DNA of 64,000 bases from NCBI GenBank assembly GCA_034440575.1, contig JAOTOL010001641.1, positions 1,913,501-1,977,500 on the forward strand. Direction: 5' to 3'. Source of the stretch: Imbricaverruca yamaguchii. Its lineage: Eukaryota; Arthropoda; Thecostraca; Neoverrucidae. The notes under the pieces were generated by a model that saw nothing but the letters and a program-made list of their open reading frames with translations, had not been told where the DNA came from and made no database searches. Shown one piece after another: positions 60,581 to 64,000 of this stretch (the stretch's first letter is position 1; each line of letters opens with the position of its first letter). Position numbers and translations under genes: made by a program.

Positions 60581-62000
60581 CCGTCCGCCGCACGAGATTG
60601 CCGAAAGTGACGTCTGGTAACGGTTGCGGGCGTCGACGATTGCAAGAAAAGTATTGGTGATGGATAAAATCCGAAGGACTTGTGAGCATCACAAAGAGTG
60701 GGGCTATCCGCACGTACAACTTTCTCCACGAATTGTCATTCGACAGTGGTGTAGAGACAGTGGAAAGCGGAGCCTTTTTCACGGACTGAAACACGTGCAG
60801 CCTGTGTCACGATGACTGCGCCCGCACACTCTGCAGCCACTAATCGTCAACTTGAAAATTATAGTCGGTGAACGGGGCCATGATGTGAAGGTGACGGTAA
60901 GTCACTAAGTTTAGCCGTTTCCGAGAACCAGACCAAATCGTGAAAAACGCCCAAAAACGTCGCTTCCGCTTTTCATAACCCCTCGCGTGCGCGTGGCGCG
61001 TGACTCGGAAACGGTTGCCACGACGATGTTGACAATTGTCGTGGCAATACTGAGGTGTTGGTTTGGTGTCAATCGGTTCATTGGTTGTCGAGATATTGCG
61101 GTTTGAATCGGGTCGATGGGGAGCGCTAAAATTGGTGATTTTCCGAACGCAAAATCTCAGTTTTACATGCTATTCCTATGGGCGACCAATCATTCACCGG
61201 ACACCCGTTCTCTCAAGACCTCGGTGACGTGCACCCGCAACACGTTGACCTGACCGCAACGCAATTGTGTCAGACGGATAGCCAACATTTGGAGCTTTCA
61301 CGTGATGTCAGCCATATCTCGTTACCTGTGATGTGAGCCGTGCCATACGCCACAAACTGCGCTGGAAAACGGAACTGTTGCGTCGGGCTCAATCTCTGGA
61401 CGGCGACGGAACAGTTCCTAGGTGACAGGCTTACCACGGCAAGGTTAAAACCTATGGACTTTACCAAGAGTGGTAGAGTTTTTTCAGCCCCCCCCGTTCC
61501 CTCGATCATAGCTACTAAATTGTTTCTGTACGTTTCCGATACATGCACTGCAACAAGATGAGTACTTATATGTCTGCATGGTTAGAAAATACAAATTGAC
61601 TGGGTATGTTAAGAGGAAAAGCGGCCTGATGATAAATACAATCCATACGCAATGATAATACGGTATCGTAGGTTGCCACCACAACCGGATATATTTTTCA
61701 TATATCTGTCACCCACGCTCGTGGCCGAGTAGCCGGTTTTTTCACCTCTGCCTGTTATCCTGCCATCAGGTCATAAGGTGACATTGACATTAGGTGTTCA
61801 AGGTCATTGAATCTGCGGTCACAAATTTATTTCTGGCTAAAACTGCATCCATAAATGAGCTAAACAGCTGAACTCAATGTTATTGTGTTCGTCACATCGA
61901 GACGGTTACAGTGATATGTGGGATGACCCCGATAGGTCAAGTTAGGTCACTTGACCTGAGGTCAGGTCACCGATACAATTGCAGGTGCCCATTGACATAT
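60581..62000. other. No supported gene apart from repeat T
   Basis: Short frames on both strands; the 122-codon minus frame at 60426-60794 spans repeat T and is not recognised. Confidence 0.35.
61353..61425 (+). repeat. Direct repeat T, copy b
   Basis: AAACTGCGCTGGAAAACGGA ACTGTTGCGTCGGGCTCAAT CTCTGGACGGCGACGGAACA; about 85% like copy a. Confidence 0.75.
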
Positions 62001-62212
62001 ACCTATCGATAGAACAACACACCAGCGCACTAACACGACTCACAAGGCAGAACCTGTGGTGCTTTCTTGTTCCCTTGATCGTCACGGCTTTGGTGCAGCT
62101 GCCATTCAGCTCCTGCTTAGCCTTGTGCACTTCCTTTTTTGTGACATAGAAAAACTTGATCTTTGTCACAAGCTGCCCGGCAAGAAATGTTTTGCCTGCC
62201 CGGACCGTTTTC

Positions 62213-62395
62213 CTATTCTGGTAGGCTGCCTGGATCCTTCGTAAGACGCTTTCGGCAAGTATCACACAGATAACTGTCAACACATAGCCGGGGATCATCG
62301 AATATCTGGACCAGATTTTTGTGTGGCAATCTAACACCTTTATACACCTTCTTCTTATGCCGCTTATACAGGTCACAGCGGAAAGGAGCAGGCAT
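62213..62395 (-). CDS. Possible Cys/His zinc-binding exon of a transposon-related protein
   Basis: A 60-codon frame with its own ATG: MPAPFRCDLYKRHKKKVYKG then a linker and DSYLCDTCRKRLTKDP. The C-x4-H...C-x2-C pattern with a basic KRHKKK and CRKRL resembles a small zinc-binding module seen at the start of several uncharacterised invertebrate proteins, often near transposon genes (recalled, not checked). The TAG stop follows SLPE; a neighbouring minus frame continues with a Lys-rich stretch, so either a splice or a frameshift could extend it. Strand and position give no link to SGSH. Confidence 0.3.
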   Translation of the reverse strand: MPAPFRCDLYKRHKKKVYKGVRLPHKNLVQIFDDPRLCVDSYLCDTCRKRLTKDPGSLPE

Positions 62396-62883
62396 CGTTC
62401 CCGGCTTCGAAACTAAGGACGTCTATTGACACTGTCGACAAGTCAGCTGACTAATCCTTACACGGCGTCACTGCTCTCCCCACTGACAAGTGATTGTTGG
62501 TGGTGCGATGCCTATATAAAAAAATCCGTTGTTTGCGTCTCCAGCGTCTGCAGCGCATGCTATTGGTCACTGGTCAGACCCCATGTTTGTCGAACGTAGA
62601 CGCCGACCTATGGAGGGGGAGGGGAGAGACCAGAGCGCTCCCCTTCTGCGACGGCGCACTCCGCATTGTTATTGACATTGGACTTCGACCTCAGTACCGT
62701 CGCGTCGCGCTGTACAAGTCGTCGTGCCATGCCCCATGACATGAAATAATACTCAGTTGTTCTTGTTCCTGTGCGGCGTAGGTGTAACCACTATTAATAG
62801 CGGCAACTTTATCTCATTGGAAGATTCATCAAACAGCACCATAGACATTACACCGGTGTACTACAACATAATTGTGAGCAAAT

Positions 62884-62985
62884 GAAACGTCTAACTTAGT
62901 GTAACCTACCCTATGTGAATGCATTACATAAAGAGTTTACTTTAAATGTTGGGTTCGTGCTTCCTATTCTGGGATATGGAGAGGA
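62884..62985 (+). repeat. Dispersed repeat S, copy c
   Basis: AAACGTCTAACTTAGTGTAA CCTACCCTATGTGAATGCAT then TTTACTTTAAATGTTGGGTT; nearly identical to copy a in the overlap. Confidence 0.8.
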
Positions 62986-62989
62986 AAAT

Positions 62990-64000
62990 TGTGTGGTTAT
63001 CCAAAATAGACAAGACATTTTTTTCAAACCTGTAGCAGAATCACAGCTTGCACATTCCAGTGAATCTTGAGCACCTGATCAGGGGGAAATTCATCGTAAA
63101 ACATCACCATCAACCTCAAAATGAGAAAAAACAAGATGGTGATGTTCTGGATGCCAAATATCCATAAGCAGTGTATTTATCTGACCATTTACAAATCCTT
63201 ATCAGAACCATGCATAATTTTAAGAACTACATCACATAATTGTACATCAATAGAAAAAGGCTAAGCTAACCAAACCCGATCAAATAATATCACCCAGAAC
63301 AAGGAATATTCCCAGCATGACATCAATCTATCGAAATGTTATCACGGATGCCATGATGTCCCTCGTCTTCTGTGTGGAATCAATGGGTATATAGTTGATA
63401 TTTATTTGGGTGCGTCAGCTTCTTTAGCTATGCGGTACCAATGTGGAATAATTGTGGAATGAAGCGAAACTAAGCATTTTCAACGCGAAGGAATATTATA
63501 TCTTTTGCGAGGAGTCTTCAATTTCTCCTCGTGTCATGTCTGACAAGCACCAGGTCTGAATTTGGACAAGGTTTGCACAGAAGTCTGTGGCATAAAAAGT
63601 AATCCCAATAAAAATAATGCATGTACATAGACTATTTGTGAAACTAGTCGACTCTGTTCACCTTTGCCGGAAAAAAGATGTGCGAGGAAAACTGACATAA
63701 GTATTATACTCTACTGTCGTTGGATTTTGCCTCATGAACCAAAACTGTACGCGGAAGTACTTCCCATTGTCCATCATGTTGTGCGATAATTATGTGGATG
63801 CATACTTGTCATGCAGAATAAAATGCTAAGGGTTGATATCCTTTTTACGTAGAATGGGTGGTGTAGTTCAGTATGATTTGATTTCTGTCATCTGTACTGT
63901 ATTTTGTTATGGAAGCACACAGTTTTCTTGAATATGATGATCAAGGAGGCTGGAATGGAATACCACAGGGTGTTCAAATTCGCTCAGTAAAGCGTCAGTT
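62990..64000. other. AT-rich DNA without visible feature
   Basis: No open frame, exon, RNA or array recognised to the end of the window. Confidence 0.4.

Overview
This is eukaryotic, intron-bearing nuclear DNA from an invertebrate, most likely an arthropod and perhaps a crustacean. Support for that is the recurrent AACCTAACCTAA-type motif, small exons in large introns with canonical GT..AG junctions, CR1-like, Tigger, Harbinger and hAT-like transposon remnants, tRNA-headed SINEs, and very long micro- and minisatellites. The taxon is an inference; no complete host gene lies inside the window.

Three genes can be reconstructed. (1) Minus strand, 21638 to 12537: a zinc-finger plus hAT-transposase-like gene. 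A zinc-finger exon (21505-21638) joins in phase to a large exon starting at 18103. That exon is cut at about 16250/13376 by a 2.9 kb CR1-like retrotransposon, so the gene is probably dead. (2) Plus strand, 23139 to 37662: the last three exons of a rabphilin-3A/Doc2-like protein, together making one complete C2B domain. (3) Minus strand, 51231 to 47794: the last two exons of an N-sulfoglucosamine sulfohydrolase (SGSH, heparan N-sulfatase). Genes 2 and 3 converge on about 10 kb of minisatellites.

Layout: 1-12.4 kb has no firm gene, one weak MACPF-like exon (about 5.1-4.85 kb), a degenerate pyrimidine-rich array (7.3-9.1 kb) and a 60-bp minisatellite (10.2-10.7 kb). 12.5-21.7 kb holds the broken hAT-like gene with four CR1-like copies, one nested in another. 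22.9-37.7 kb is the rabphilin-like tail; its introns hold 41-, 22-, 57- and 35-bp minisatellites, SINEs, a (TG)n of about 268 bp, a Harbinger-like transposase pseudogene and a decayed Tigger element. 37.7-47.8 kb holds 20-, 42- and 14-bp arrays, a retroelement ORF1 fragment and an inverted pair of dispersed repeats. 47.8-51.2 kb is the SGSH tail with a 71-bp plus 55-bp array filling its last intron. 51.2-64 kb is repeat-rich with a four-unit ~290-bp diverged array and no firm gene.

The most unusual signal is that three minisatellites sit on splice junctions of the three genes and their units contain copies of the junction: a 5' splice site with the exon end (rabphilin-like, 41 bp), a 3' splice site with the exon start (SGSH, 71 bp, grading into a 55-bp array whose AG has become GG), and a 3' splice site with in-frame coding repeats (hAT-like, 30 bp). 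A second candidate is a SINE family whose 3' domain forms a hairpin with apparently compensatory stem changes between copies.
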